From: Azovibrio restrictus DSM 23866
GTDB taxonomy: Bacteria; Pseudomonadota; Gammaproteobacteria; Burkholderiales; Rhodocyclaceae
Assembly (NCBI RefSeq): GCF_000429665.1
Contig: NZ_AUCH01000014.1
Location: 1 to 64,000, forward strand
Reading direction: 5' to 3'
Length of the DNA stretch: 64,000 nt
The notes beneath the pieces were generated by a model. The model was not told where the DNA came from and made no database searches. It saw only the letters and a list, made by a program, of their open reading frames with translations. Shown here piece after piece: positions 50,302 through 60,125 of the stretch (position 1 is its first letter; every line of letters begins with the position of its first letter). Position numbers and translations under genes: made by a program.

Positions 50302-52178
50302 GGGATCTCCGTGGGTGAGGTGGGCGCGGGCGGGGAATGGCTAGTCGCAGGCGCCCGGTCTTGGGGCTTTTCGGCGGGCTGCTGGTCCTTGTCCTGCAGG
50401 TGCAGCTGGGCTTCCTTCTGGCGGGCCAGGGCGTCGCTTTCTTCCGGGGTTTCCAGGACCCGGGGGGTGATCAGCAGGACGATCTGGCTGCGGCTGTTTT
50501 CCTTGACGGTCTTCTTGAACAGGACGCCCAGGCCGGGGATGTCGCCCAGCAGCGGCACCTTGTCCACCCCGTCGCTGCGGGTCTGGCTGATCATGCCGCC
50601 GACCGCCACCGTGAGCCCGTCCCGGGCGTGGGCGGTGACCTGCAGGTTGGCGGTGTTCACCGTGTCGATGGGGAACTGGTACAGGGTGCCGTCGGGCAGG
50701 GCCAGGGGCAGCACGGTGGCGCCGGTATTGATCCGGGAGCTGTCCTGGTCGATGGTCAGGGTGACCGAGCGGTCGGCATTGATGCGGGGCAGGATGATCA
50801 GGGTCTGGCCCACGTTGCGCTGCTCCGTTTCCACGGTGATGGTGGTGTTGGTGGCGCCCGTGGTGCCCGTGGTGCTGTCCGCCGAGGCCCCGGTCACCAG
50901 CACCTGCTCGTCGCCGATGAACAGCCGCGCCGGCTGGTTGTTGGCGGCCACCACCATGGGCGAGGCCAGGACATTCACCTTGTTCTCGCTTTCCAGCAGC
51001 TGCAGGCGCAGGCGCAGGTTGTCGCTGACGTACTGCCAGACCATGGTGGGGTCGTCCAGGGCGGCGAAGTTGCCCAGGGTGGCGGCGTTGCGGGGATAGA
51101 CGGTCTTGCCGCTGCTGTCGGTGATGGCCCCGGAGACGGTGCCGAAGCCCAGGCCCAGGGGGCCGGAAGAGGTCTTCTGGCCGCCCAGGCCGATGTCGAA
51201 CACGGAGCGGAAGTCGTTGCCCAGCTGCACTTCGATGATCTTCATCTCCAGCAGCACCTGGCGGGGGGGGCGGTCCATTTCCCGGATCAGGGCTTCGATG
51301 TCCCGCACGGCGGTATCGTCGCCGCTCCGGAGCAGCAGCAGGTTGTGCTGCTTGTTGTAGGTGATGTGGATGGGCGGGCCGGTGCGCGAGGCGGCGCTGA
51401 GCAGGGCGGCGGCGCCCAGGCTGCCGCTGCCGTCGTCGTTCAGGGCGGCGCTCAGGCCGTCCTGGGAGAGGTTGCCCAGCTCCTTGCGCGGATCCGCCTG
51501 CTGCTGGGCCGTCGTACTGCCGCCGAAGCTGCGGCTGACGCTGCCTTCCGGGCTGATGCTGGTGTTGAGCCCCTGCAGGCCGCTGCCCTGGCTGTTCGGG
51601 TTGTTGCCACTATTGTTGCCGCCGGCACTGCTGCGGTTGCCGCCGCTGCCCGTGCGGTTGCTGGCAGAGCCGCCGCTGGTGCGGCTGGTGCCGCCCAGGC
51701 TCACCGGCGGCATTTCCTCCACCGGGTTGCTCAGCAGCACCCGGGTTCCGAACAAGGCCTTGACGGCATGGGCCACGGCCACCACGTTGTGATGCCGGAG
51801 CACGTAGCTGCGGGTGATGTCGTCCCGGGTGATGGCCACGTCGCGCTGGTACTCCTCGGCGCTCATCAGCAGGTAGGTGGCGGTCTGGGGGTCGAAGCGG
51901 TACCACACCCCGGCGGCCCGACACAGGTTCTTCACCATGCCTTCCACATTCACGTCGCGCAGATAGAGGGAGACCACCTGCTCCGAAACCTTGGCGGTGA
52001 CCACGATGCTGGTCTTGCCGATCTGGGAAATGAGCCGGGCCGCCTCATCCAGGCGCACCTGGCTCAGGTAGATGTCCCCCGGCCCGGCCTGCTTCTTGAG
52101 CGGGGCAGCCAGGGCGGCGGGGGAATGCAGGAAGGTGAGCAGCAGGAAAGGCAGCAGCAGGGAAGAGAACAGTTTCAT
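50298..52178 (-). CDS. Secretin, MshL/PilQ-like outer-membrane channel
   Basis: 626 residues from ATG 52178, with signal peptide (LFSSLLLPFLLLTFLHS). STN-like part (AARLISQIGKTSIVVTAK), N-domains, a Ser/Gly/Asn-rich linker (about residues 170-225), then the secretin core (RQVLLEMKIIEVQLG, VGGMISQTRSDGVDKVPLLGDIPGLGVLFKK). Short of GspD, and resembles MshL of type IVa/MSHA pili. Forms the outer-membrane pore for the pilus or secreted pseudopilus. Confidence 0.93.
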   Translation of the reverse strand: MKLFSSLLLPFLLLTFLHSPAALAAPLKKQAGPGDIYLSQVRLDEAARLISQIGKTSIVVTAKVSEQVVSLYLRDVNVEGMVKNLCRAAGVWYRFDPQTATYLLMSAEEYQRDVAITRDDITRSYVLRHHNVVAVAHAVKALFGTRVLLSNPVEEMPPVSLGGTSRTSGGSASNRTGSGGNRSSAGGNNSGNNPNSQGSGLQGLNTSISPEGSVSRSFGGSTTAQQQADPRKELGNLSQDGLSAALNDDGSGSLGAAALLSAASRTGPPIHITYNKQHNLLLLRSGDDTAVRDIEALIREMDRPPRQVLLEMKIIEVQLGNDFRSVFDIGLGGQKTSSGPLGLGFGTVSGAITDSSGKTVYPRNAATLGNFAALDDPTMVWQYVSDNLRLRLQLLESENKVNVLASPMVVAANNQPARLFIGDEQVLVTGASADSTTGTTGATNTTITVETEQRNVGQTLIILPRINADRSVTLTIDQDSSRINTGATVLPLALPDGTLYQFPIDTVNTANLQVTAHARDGLTVAVGGMISQTRSDGVDKVPLLGDIPGLGVLFKKTVKENSRSQIVLLITPRVLETPEESDALARQKEAQLHLQDKDQQPAEKPQDRAPATSHSPPAPTSPTEIP

Positions 52179-52225
52179 CCGCGAGGGTTTCCGGTGGGAA
52201 AGGACGGCAGGGCGCCGGCAGGGAT

Positions 52226-52750
52226 TCATCGCACCAGCATCCGGAACTGGGGGGCCGCCGAGCCCCGGAGCAGGAGGCCGTCCCGTTCCACGTGCACCGT
52301 GTAGGGAATGCCATCGACCACCAGCTCGTCGCCGTCGCGCACGGTGACCACATCCTTGCCGGCCTCCAGTTGGGCGATGCCGCCTTCCGGACCCCGGGCC
52401 ATGGCGCGGATGCGCAGGTGCCGGTTGATGGCACCGCCGGCCCCGCCCAGGGTGGAGCCGGGACGGTTGCGCAGGCTGCTTTCACGCAGCTGGGGCGAAA
52501 CCTCGAAGGGGTCCCGCTCGCTGCCGGCCTGGGCCGAGGAAGCCGGCGTCGGGCTGGCGGCCGGGGCAGCTGGAGGCGGGCTGCCCTGGCTGCGGCGGTT
52601 CACCTCGTCGGCGTAGCGTTGCAGGGTTTCCAGGTCCTGCTGCATGGCCGGCGGGACCCGGGCCTGGGCCACGGCCAGGCCGGGCAGGGCTGCGAGCAGG
52701 GCCGGCAGGATCAGGAGGGCGGGGCGCCGGGGCAGGGAAGAAAGGAACAT
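52226..52750 (-). CDS. MshK/PilP-like periplasmic component
   Basis: 174 residues. N-terminal signal (ALLILPALLAALPGLAVAQA), a proline/alanine-rich linker near residues 55-75, and a small beta domain at the C-terminus (VVTVRDGDELVVDGIPYTVHVERDG), the layout of PilP/MshK/GspC proteins that link the inner membrane platform to the secretin. It is placed just before the secretin gene. Assignment by context and layout, not strong motif. Confidence 0.65.
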   Translation of the reverse strand: MFLSSLPRRPALLILPALLAALPGLAVAQARVPPAMQQDLETLQRYADEVNRRSQGSPPPAAPAASPTPASSAQAGSERDPFEVSPQLRESSLRNRPGSTLGGAGGAINRHLRIRAMARGPEGGIAQLEAGKDVVTVRDGDELVVDGIPYTVHVERDGLLLRGSAAPQFRMLVR

Positions 52751-52756
52751 CGGTGC

Positions 52757-53983
52757 TCAGGCTCCGGTGGAGACGGCCAGCATGGCCTGGAAAAAGGCGT
52801 AATAGACGAAGCCCACGACCCCGCCGATCACCACCGTCAGGGCCGGCTCGATCATGGCGGCCAGGAGCTTCACTCGGGCATCCAGCTCTTTCTGGTAGTG
52901 CAGCCCCAGGGATTCCATGACCGTGTCCAGCTGGCCGCTCTTTTCCCCCACGGCGGCCATGTGCCGCACCAGCCGGGGCAGGGCCGGCTGGTCCAGGGCC
53001 GAGGCCAGGGTGCGGCCCACCAGCACCTGGTCGGCGGCCCGGGCGAAGGCCCGGGAGAAGCCGGCGTTGGCCACCACCTGGGTGCAGGTGCGCAGGGCTT
53101 CCAGCACGGTGAGGCGGCTTTTCACCAGCACCCCGAAGGTCCAGGTGGCCTGGGCCATGGCCGCCGAGGTGATGGCGCCCCCCAGGACCGGCAGGCGCAC
53201 CACCAGCCGGTCGATCTGGAAACGGGCGGCGGGAATGCGGCGCAGCAGGGGCAGGCTGATGCCCAGGCCGATGACGCCCATGCCGATCAGCCAGCCCCAT
53301 TGGCCGAGCCAGTCGGCGCTGTCGAGCATGGTCTGGGCGGCCCAGGGAATGGCCTTGCCCCGGCCCGTGAGGAAGGTGGCGAAGCGAGGCACCACCGAGA
53401 GCACCAGGAAGGAGATCACGCCGATGGCCGCGAGCAGGACGAAGCCCGGATAGACCAGGGCGGTGATCAGCTGGCGCCGCACCTCGCCGCGCCGTTCCAG
53501 GAGCATGGACAGGCGCTCGAACACCGCGTCCAGCTCCCCCGAGGCCTCGCCGGCTTCCAGGAGCTTCCCGGCCAGCCGGTTGAACAGCTCCTTCTCGCTG
53601 CTGCAGGCGGCGGACAGACTGCTGCCCCGCTGGATGGCGGCCGCGATGCGGCCCAGGGCATCCACCATGCGCCCCTTGCTGCTCAGGTGGGCACAGGCAG
53701 TCAGGGCTTCCAGCAGGGTGTGGCCGGCCCTGAGCATGAGCTGCATTTGGCGGTAGAACAGCACCAGGTCGCCGGTGCCGATGGAGCGCATGCGCGACAG
53801 CCAGTGGCCCAGGCGTCCGAGCTGCTCGCGCCAGTTGCCGCCCAGGCGGCCTTCGGCCAGGTGCAGCACCTTCAGGCCCTGGGCCTTGAGGATGCTGCGG
53901 GCTTCCGTTTCCCCGGCCGCCTCCAGCTGGCCGCGCAGTTCCTGGCCCTGGGCTCCGAGGCAGAGGTAGGCGTACTGGCTCAT
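52757..53983 (-). CDS. GspF/PilC-like inner-membrane platform protein
   Basis: 408 residues from ATG 53983. Two T2SSF domains, signature GDLVLFYRQMQLMLRAGHTLLEAL and KLLEAGEASGELDAVFERL, three main helices (about 175-200, 225-250, 375-400). It is the platform on which the extension ATPase works. Start overlaps the GspE stop by four bases, so coupled. Confidence 0.94.
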   Translation of the reverse strand: MSQYAYLCLGAQGQELRGQLEAAGETEARSILKAQGLKVLHLAEGRLGGNWREQLGRLGHWLSRMRSIGTGDLVLFYRQMQLMLRAGHTLLEALTACAHLSSKGRMVDALGRIAAAIQRGSSLSAACSSEKELFNRLAGKLLEAGEASGELDAVFERLSMLLERRGEVRRQLITALVYPGFVLLAAIGVISFLVLSVVPRFATFLTGRGKAIPWAAQTMLDSADWLGQWGWLIGMGVIGLGISLPLLRRIPAARFQIDRLVVRLPVLGGAITSAAMAQATWTFGVLVKSRLTVLEALRTCTQVVANAGFSRAFARAADQVLVGRTLASALDQPALPRLVRHMAAVGEKSGQLDTVMESLGLHYQKELDARVKLLAAMIEPALTVVIGGVVGFVYYAFFQAMLAVSTGA

Positions 53984-55593
53984 GCCCCCACCTCTTGCAG
54001 ATAGACCCGGGCTTCTTCCAGGCTGGTCTGGCCGGCCAGGACCTTGGCCCGGGCATCGTCGGCCAGGCGCCAGTAGTCCCGGGCCCGGGCCGCCAGTTCC
54101 CGTTCCCCAGCTCCGGCGGCGATGGCGGCCGCCAGCTCCGCGTCCACCCACAGGGCTTCGTAGAGGCCGATCCGGCCCCGGTAACCCGAGCCCAGGCAGC
54201 GGGGACAGCCCGCCGGCTCCCAGAGCCGCAGCGGCGCATCCGCCGGTTGCTGGAGCAGCTGCCGGGCGGCGGCATCCGCTTCCACCTCCCGGCGGCAGTG
54301 GGGGCAGAGCTGGCGCACCAGGCGCTGGGCCAGGATGCCCCGCAGGGTGGCGCCGAGCAGGAAACGCTCGCAGCCGATGTCCTGGAGCCGGGTGATGGCC
54401 CCGGGGGCGCTGTTGGTGTGCAGGGTGGACAGCACCATGTGCCCGGTGGTGGCGGCCTTCAAGGCCACGTCGGCGGTGTCCAGGTCGCGGATCTCGCCGA
54501 CCAGGACCACGTCCGGGTCGTGCCGCAGGAAGGAGCGCAGGGCGCTGGCAAAGCCCACCTTGGCATTGACCTGGACCTGGGAGATGCCGGGAATCACCTG
54601 TTCCACCGGGTCCTCGGCGGTGAGGATGTTGAGGCTGTCGGCGTCCAGTTCGCGCAGGGCGCAATAGAGCGTGGTGCTCTTGCCGCTGCCGGTGGGGCCG
54701 GTGACCAGCACGATGCCGTGGGGGTGGCCCAGGGCATCCCGCAGGCGTGCCGCCATGGCCGCCGGCAGCCCCAGGGCATCGAGCTTCTGGCGGTTGGGGT
54801 CGCTCTTCATCACCCGCAGGGTGAGCCGCTCGCCGAACTTGATGGGGATGGAGGCAACCCGCATTTCCACCGGCTCGCCCCCCTCGCGCACCGGGTAGGC
54901 CAGGCCCCCGTCCTGGGGCGCGCGGCTTTCGGCGATGTCCATGCCCGAGAGCACCTTGACCCGGGAAATCAGGGCATCCCCCAGGTCCCGGGCCAGGGGG
55001 GCGCCCAGGGCCTCCATGCGGCCATCCACCCGCAGGCGCACCTGCACCCCGTTCTTGATGGCTTCGATGTGAATGTCCGAGGCGCGCCGCAGGCCGGCTT
55101 CCCGGACGATGCGCTGGAACAGGCCCACCGGGTCCTCGCCGGCCCCTTCCTGGCTGGCTTCCCGGCCGCGCAGCCGGCGCAGCAGGGCGGCCAGTCCTTC
55201 CGGTTCGGCCAGGGCCAGAGGCAGGTTGCCCACCACCCGGCGGGCGGTTTCCACCCCCAGGGCGTCGTCCGGGTTGGCCACCACCAGGTGCAGGCGGCCT
55301 TCCGGATCGCTCAGGGGGGCCATGGGATGGCGCTTCAGCAGGGTGGCCGGCAGGCGGCCCAGGGCCCCTTCGTCCACCGGCCAGCTGCCGAGCCGGGCAT
55401 AGGGCAGGCCGCGCACCTGGGCCAGGGCCAGGTAGAAGGCGGTCTGGGGCAGGGACAGCTCCCCGGCCAGGGCGTCCAGCAGGCTCTGGCGCTGGGCCCG
55501 GGCCAGGGGGCGCAGGCGCGCCACCTGGTCATTGTCGAACAGACCGGCCTGCAGGCCGGCCTGGATCAGGGTGGCTTCGGCCAGCTCGCTCAT
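53980..55593 (-). CDS. GspE/PilB-like assembly ATPase
   Basis: 537 residues from ATG 55593. N-terminal MshEN-like region (residues 1-140), then the ATPase core: Walker A GPTGSGKSTTLY, Walker B DPDVVLVGEIRD, and a tetracysteine zinc motif (CPHC ... CPRC) near residues 440-480. It powers pilin extension or secretion. It is next to a PilT-like ATPase whose stop overlaps this start (ATGA). Confidence 0.93.
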   Translation of the reverse strand: MSELAEATLIQAGLQAGLFDNDQVARLRPLARAQRQSLLDALAGELSLPQTAFYLALAQVRGLPYARLGSWPVDEGALGRLPATLLKRHPMAPLSDPEGRLHLVVANPDDALGVETARRVVGNLPLALAEPEGLAALLRRLRGREASQEGAGEDPVGLFQRIVREAGLRRASDIHIEAIKNGVQVRLRVDGRMEALGAPLARDLGDALISRVKVLSGMDIAESRAPQDGGLAYPVREGGEPVEMRVASIPIKFGERLTLRVMKSDPNRQKLDALGLPAAMAARLRDALGHPHGIVLVTGPTGSGKSTTLYCALRELDADSLNILTAEDPVEQVIPGISQVQVNAKVGFASALRSFLRHDPDVVLVGEIRDLDTADVALKAATTGHMVLSTLHTNSAPGAITRLQDIGCERFLLGATLRGILAQRLVRQLCPHCRREVEADAAARQLLQQPADAPLRLWEPAGCPRCLGSGYRGRIGLYEALWVDAELAAAIAAGAGERELAARARDYWRLADDARAKVLAGQTSLEEARVYLQEVGA

Positions 55594-56702
55594 GGGCGGG
55601 CTCCCGGGAGCTGGCCGTGCTTCACCAGCCAGGCCAAGCCGTCGGGGTTGCGGGCCAGGGGCTGCACCGTGTCGGCGTCCACCTGGCGCTCCCGGACCAG
55701 CTGGGCGAAGGACTGGTCGTAGGTCTGCATGCCGAAGTCGGCCCCGGATTCCATGGCCGAGTAGATCTGGGCCGAGCGGCCGGAGACGATCAGGTTCATC
55801 ACCGCCGGGGTGCCGCGCAGGATTTCCACCGCCGGTACCCGGCCCCGGCCGTCCAGGCGGGGCAGCAGCTGCTGGGCCACCACGGCCTTCATCACCAGGG
55901 ACAGGCGCCGCCGGGCCAGTTCCTGCTCTTCCCCGGGGAAGGCGCCGATGAAGCGTTCGGCCGCCCCCACCGCGTCGGCGGTGTGCAGGGTGGAAAACAC
56001 CAGGTGGCCAGTCTCGGCGGCGGTCAGGGCGGCGCGCATGGTTTCCGTATCGCGCAATTCGCCCACCAGGATCACGTCCGGGTCCTCCCGCAGGGCGGCG
56101 CGCACGGCCAGGGCGAAGTCCGGGGTGTCGGTGCCCAGCTCCCGGTGGCTGATGATGCTCTGCCGGGGCCGATGCACGAACTCCACCGGGTCCTCGATGG
56201 TGAGGATGTGGCGCCGGCAATGGGCATTGATCTCGTGGATCAGGGTGGCCAGGGTGGTGCTCTTGCCGCTGCCGGTGACCCCGGTGACCAGCACCAGGCC
56301 GCTGGGCAGGTAGGCCAGTTCCTTCAATACGGGCGGCAGGTGCAGTTCCCCCAGGCTGGCGAAGCGTTCCGGCAGGTGGCGGGCCACCAGGGCCAGCCGC
56401 CCCAGGGTGCGGAACAGGTTGAGGCGGAAGCGCTCCCCCGAGGCCGAGCTGTGGCCCAGGTCGGCGCTGCCGCTGCGGGCGAAATCCGCCTGCCGGGGCG
56501 GGTCCAGGAGCTGCGCGGCCACGGCCTCCAGCTGGGCATCCTCCCAGTTCGCCTCGTCGCAGCATTCCAGTTCCCCGTGGCGGCGCCAGTGGGGACGGCT
56601 GCCGGCGGCCAGGTGCAGGTCCGAGGCGCCTGCCGCGGGCATCGCGGCGAGCAGGGCCTGGAAACGACTCCAGTGCTGATTGATGCAGGTTTCAGACGGC
56701 AA
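55590..56702 (-). CDS. PilT-like ATPase (retraction type)
   Basis: 370 residues if started at TTG 56702 (GTGGAGAT upstream); the next ATG (at the MPAAGASDLHLAAG segment) would drop about 20 residues. ASDLHLAAG, Walker A GVTGSGKST, DPDVILVGELRD and the EILRGTPAVMNLI motif are those of PilT/PilU. It would retract pili. A retraction-type ATPase favours a type IV pilus over a pure type II secretion system. Its N-terminus overlaps the MshJ-like gene by eleven bases. Confidence 0.86.
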   Translation of the reverse strand: MPSETCINQHWSRFQALLAAMPAAGASDLHLAAGSRPHWRRHGELECCDEANWEDAQLEAVAAQLLDPPRQADFARSGSADLGHSSASGERFRLNLFRTLGRLALVARHLPERFASLGELHLPPVLKELAYLPSGLVLVTGVTGSGKSTTLATLIHEINAHCRRHILTIEDPVEFVHRPRQSIISHRELGTDTPDFALAVRAALREDPDVILVGELRDTETMRAALTAAETGHLVFSTLHTADAVGAAERFIGAFPGEEQELARRRLSLVMKAVVAQQLLPRLDGRGRVPAVEILRGTPAVMNLIVSGRSAQIYSAMESGADFGMQTYDQSFAQLVRERQVDADTVQPLARNPDGLAWLVKHGQLPGARP

Positions 56703-57393
56703 GACGGATCTCCACTTCCAGCCATTGTTTGGGGGTGCTGCTGCCTTGCAGGGGATTGCCGTCCGGGTTGGGCTTGGCGCTTTGGACCTGGATCTGGCTC
56801 CACACCGGAGCGGCAATGTGGGTCAGGGACCCCAGACCATCGAGAAACTGCATCAGGCCCCGGTAGCTGGCCCGGGCCTTGAGCCGCAGCAGGGGGCGTT
56901 TGTAGGGATTGGCCTGGGCGGCTTCCTTGAGCAGCTCCACGGTGGGAGGGCGGTCCCGGTCCTCTTCCTCCCGGTAGATGTGCTCCAGAGCCACCACTTC
57001 CATGTCGCCGCTTTCCGCCAGGCGGGTCAGCTCCGACTTCAGGGCCTGGAGGGATTCCAGATCCTCCAGGGGGATGAAGCGGCCGTTCAGGCGCTGCTGT
57101 TCCGCTTCCAGCTGTCCCAGGGAATTGTGCACCCGCTCCAGCTCCTGTCTGGCCTGGCCCGGGTTGAGGCCCCCCAGGTCCAGCACCGCCGGGGGCTTGC
57201 CGTCGCTCTTGCCGCTCGTCTTCAGGCGCACGGCCATTTTTTCTTCCTGGTACTGGAGTTTCTGCAGCGCCTGGCGGCCGGGGTACCAGAGCAGCAGGCC
57301 GTAGAGCAGGGCCAGGGCGCCGCAGAGGCCACCGACCCAGAAATGGCGCTGCCGGGGAGGCAGGTTCTTCCAGCGGGAACTCAGGGGTTTCAT
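56692..57393 (-). CDS. MshJ/GspM/PilO-like inner-membrane component
   Basis: 233 residues from ATG 57393. One N-terminal helix (VGGLCGALALLYGLLLWYPG), a coiled-coil region about 100-150 (ELERVHNSLGQLEAEQQRLNG), and a ferredoxin-like C-terminal part. This is the PilO/MshJ/GspM layout, the periplasmic partner of the PilM/PilN/GspL protein encoded directly upstream with ATGA overlap. No name-giving motif; based on layout and position. Confidence 0.75.
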   Translation of the reverse strand: MKPLSSRWKNLPPRQRHFWVGGLCGALALLYGLLLWYPGRQALQKLQYQEEKMAVRLKTSGKSDGKPPAVLDLGGLNPGQARQELERVHNSLGQLEAEQQRLNGRFIPLEDLESLQALKSELTRLAESGDMEVVALEHIYREEEDRDRPPTVELLKEAAQANPYKRPLLRLKARASYRGLMQFLDGLGSLTHIAAPVWSQIQVQSAKPNPDGNPLQGSSTPKQWLEVEIRLAV

Positions 57394-59147
57394 GGCTGGT
57401 TTTTCTCCAGGGGATGGGTGCCTTCCAGGTCTTCTTCCACGGGCACCAGCCAGAAGGACACGCCGTAGCCGGGCTTGCCTTCCCGCCCGGGCCTGGCGCT
57501 GACGTCGGTGTTGGCCACCCCGTAGCCCTGGTCCTGGGAGACCAGTTCCTGGACCCGCAGGGCGAAGGCCTGGGCGGCGCCATAGTCGGGGGACCAGCCG
57601 GTTACCCGGATGCGGTTCATGTCGCTGGTGCCGACCTTGGCGTTGTGCACCGATTCCAGCACCACCTGGTCGCCGACGCCCCGGGCCAGGGTGCGCAGCA
57701 GCCGGGGCAGGTGGGCGCCCATGGCTTCGATGGTCTGCAGCCGCTCCACCTCCGTGAGCAGCCGGGCCAGTTGCTGCCGGCCCTGGTCCAGGTCCTTCTT
57801 GACCTGCTGCATTTCCTGGTTGAAGCGGATTGTGGTCTGGGCCAGTTCCAGATTTTTCTTCTCGGTGGCCTGGATCGTGGCGAAGTGGGTTTCCAGCTTG
57901 TGGATCTGCCAGCGCTGCCAGGCTTCCAGCCCGCCCAGGGCAGCCAGGGTCAGGCAGGGCAGCAGCAGGTGCCAGAAGCCGGGGCGCCGCACCAGGGGCT
58001 TGGCCGGCCGGCCTTCGCGGATCAGAGGCAGGGCGGGCTGGCGCTGCCGGAACTGGCCGGCCTGGTGCTGCAGCAGGGCCTGCCAGGTCTGGCCGTAGTC
58101 CCGCAACTGGGGGGCGTGGCCGTAACGGGTGCCGATCTGCTCCAGGATGTCCTGCAGGGTCGGTTCGTCCCGTTTTTCCAGGCAGACCAGTTCCAGGTCC
58201 TGGATGCCCATGGCCCGCCAGTCCTGGATCAGGCGCCCCAGCCAGTCGGCGGCCAGGGGGCGCTCCAGCCGGCCCTCGCTGCGGGCCGAGGCCACGTGTC
58301 CCCGGTGGCGCAGCACCGCCACCACGTCTTCCCCGTGGATTTCCAGGGCCATACGGCTTTCGCTTTCCCCCGGGGTTTCGCTGGCGGCCCAGGCCAGGGG
58401 GCTGGCAGCCACCAGGCGCAGGTTGCGCTGGCGGCAGGCTCGTTCCCATTGCTCCCAGGTGCTCAGGCCGGTGGCGCAGGCCAGCCAGACCGGGGTCTGC
58501 CCCTCAGCCGGAACGTGGCCGGCCCAGCCGCAGGCCAGGTCGCTTTCCAGCATTTGCAGGCTTTCCTGAACCTTCAGGGCGTCCTCCAGCTGGCTCTGGC
58601 TGATCATCTCCAGTTCCAGGGCCACCCGGCCGAAGCTGACGGGATTGCCGGATTGCTCCCGGCGTACCGCCAGTTCCAGCACCACCTGTTCCCGTTGCGC
58701 GGCGTCGATCAGGCCCCGGGCCTCCAGCACGGCGCCCAGACTCCAGAGGGCGCCGAATTCCGCCACCACCGGCTCCATCTCGCTGCGCACCAGCTCCCGC
58801 ATCTGGGCCGCCGGGCGGGGGGATTCCGGGTCCACGGGCAGATCCACCAGGGCTGGCACCACCAGCCGGGACAGGAGCCAGCAGTGGCGGGGCGGGGCCA
58901 CCCCCTCCTGAAGCAGGTGGGCCAACACCTCGTCCAGGGCATGGCCGAAATCGGTGATTCCCGAACAGACCGGGGGGGAGAGCTGCCATGCCTCGTCCCG
59001 GGCGCCTTGTTCCGCCACCACGCCGCTCAGGCCGCCCACGTCCCAGGCCAGGATCAGCAGGCGCTGCCGCAGCAGGGTCCGGAGGCTTGCGCCAGGGGTG
59101 CGCTTGCCGGGACTCGCGGCCGCTTTGAGACGGGACCAGAAGGGCAT
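57390..59147 (-). CDS. MshI/PilM-PilN/GspL-like assembly protein
   Basis: 585 residues from ATG 59147. Residues 1-380 are an actin-like (PilM-type) cytoplasmic region starting near LLILAWDVGGLSGVV; a helix at about 400-420 (WHLLLPCLTLAALGGLEAW) is followed by coiled coil and a periplasmic domain of PilN type. A fused PilM-PilN-like protein is as in MshI/GspL. The chain contains a SQLEDALKVQESL-type insert. Start overlaps the stop of the pilin gene (one base). Confidence 0.75.
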   Translation of the reverse strand: MPFWSRLKAAASPGKRTPGASLRTLLRQRLLILAWDVGGLSGVVAEQGARDEAWQLSPPVCSGITDFGHALDEVLAHLLQEGVAPPRHCWLLSRLVVPALVDLPVDPESPRPAAQMRELVRSEMEPVVAEFGALWSLGAVLEARGLIDAAQREQVVLELAVRREQSGNPVSFGRVALELEMISQSQLEDALKVQESLQMLESDLACGWAGHVPAEGQTPVWLACATGLSTWEQWERACRQRNLRLVAASPLAWAASETPGESESRMALEIHGEDVVAVLRHRGHVASARSEGRLERPLAADWLGRLIQDWRAMGIQDLELVCLEKRDEPTLQDILEQIGTRYGHAPQLRDYGQTWQALLQHQAGQFRQRQPALPLIREGRPAKPLVRRPGFWHLLLPCLTLAALGGLEAWQRWQIHKLETHFATIQATEKKNLELAQTTIRFNQEMQQVKKDLDQGRQQLARLLTEVERLQTIEAMGAHLPRLLRTLARGVGDQVVLESVHNAKVGTSDMNRIRVTGWSPDYGAAQAFALRVQELVSQDQGYGVANTDVSARPGREGKPGYGVSFWLVPVEEDLEGTHPLEKNQP

Positions 59148-60121
59148 CAGCGGACCTCCAGGACGGCGGCGGGCCGGTCGGCACCGGGATGGAAGGCCAC
59201 CTGGGCGACGCTCGGGGCGCTGCTGGAGTGGATGTCGCTGCCGTTGAGCAGGACCAGCAGGTGGCGGCCCATGGGCACCAGGTTTGCCGGGTTGCCCGTG
59301 CCACAGCTGGAAGTGGGGCCGAAGCTCAGGGTGCAGCTCTCCCCCGGGGCCAGGTCGCTGCTGCAGCTGTTGCCGCTGGTGGTGTAACGCAGCCACTGGG
59401 GGCCGGCGGCGCCGTTCTGGAACACCAGCAGGGCGGCCTTGAAGGAGGTAGTGGTAGTAATGGGCGAGCTGCGGCGATTCCTGAGCGTCACGTTCCAGCC
59501 ATCCAGGCTTAGCTGCCAGTCGGCGGCGACGATGTCCATGCCCTGGTCTGCCTCGGCCGGACTGCTGCCCCCCGTCGTGTTGTCGGCCCCCAGGCTGGTG
59601 ATGCTGAGGGACTGGCTGCCGGAGCTGTCCACTGCCCAACCGAAGTTCTCTCCGTCGTCGTTCAGGGACTGGTTGCCCCAGCCGTCCCGAAGCTGGCCGT
59701 TATGGGCCCGGCCGCGCAGGTAGCTGCCGGCATGGCCCTTGATCAAGGTGGCGTCGCTGCCCCAGCTGACCGAGGCCGGGGTGCCCGTCTGGATGCAGGT
59801 GCCGCCGCTGAAGCTGGTGCTGAACACCGGGGTGACGCTGTCCCGCTCCGCCAGGGCCGGGGGTCGGGTGGTGAGGGCCAGCAGGTTCTCGGGCAGCACC
59901 CCGTTATCCGCCACGTAGCCCGAGAGCCGGACTTCGCCGCCGTAGGCGGGTCCTTCCAGCCCCAGGATGCTGCGTCGCAGGAGCTCCAGGCGGTTGCGGG
60001 TGTCATCCAGACGCACCTGGGCCCGGTCCTCGGCGGCAAAGCTGAAGGCGGCCACGGCGGTGGCGGAGAGGATGGAGACCACCACCAGCAGTTCGATCAG
60101 GGTGAAGCCTCGGGCCTGCAT
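59147..60121 (-). CDS. Type IV prepilin-like protein (large)
   Basis: 324 residues. Leader MQARG then FTLIELLVVVSILSATA, a short class-III prepilin signal with Glu5. The rest is a 300-residue beta-rich, Ser/Gly/Thr-rich globular domain, much larger than a major pilin, so a minor or tip pilin. Two cysteine pairs are likely disulfides (GTCIQTG; NSCSSD, ESCTL, SSCG). It ends one base before the MshI-like gene. Confidence 0.86.
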   Translation of the reverse strand: MQARGFTLIELLVVVSILSATAVAAFSFAAEDRAQVRLDDTRNRLELLRRSILGLEGPAYGGEVRLSGYVADNGVLPENLLALTTRPPALAERDSVTPVFSTSFSGGTCIQTGTPASVSWGSDATLIKGHAGSYLRGRAHNGQLRDGWGNQSLNDDGENFGWAVDSSGSQSLSITSLGADNTTGGSSPAEADQGMDIVAADWQLSLDGWNVTLRNRRSSPITTTTSFKAALLVFQNGAAGPQWLRYTTSGNSCSSDLAPGESCTLSFGPTSSCGTGNPANLVPMGRHLLVLLNGSDIHSSSAPSVAQVAFHPGADRPAAVLEVR

Positions 60122-60125
60122 GGAC

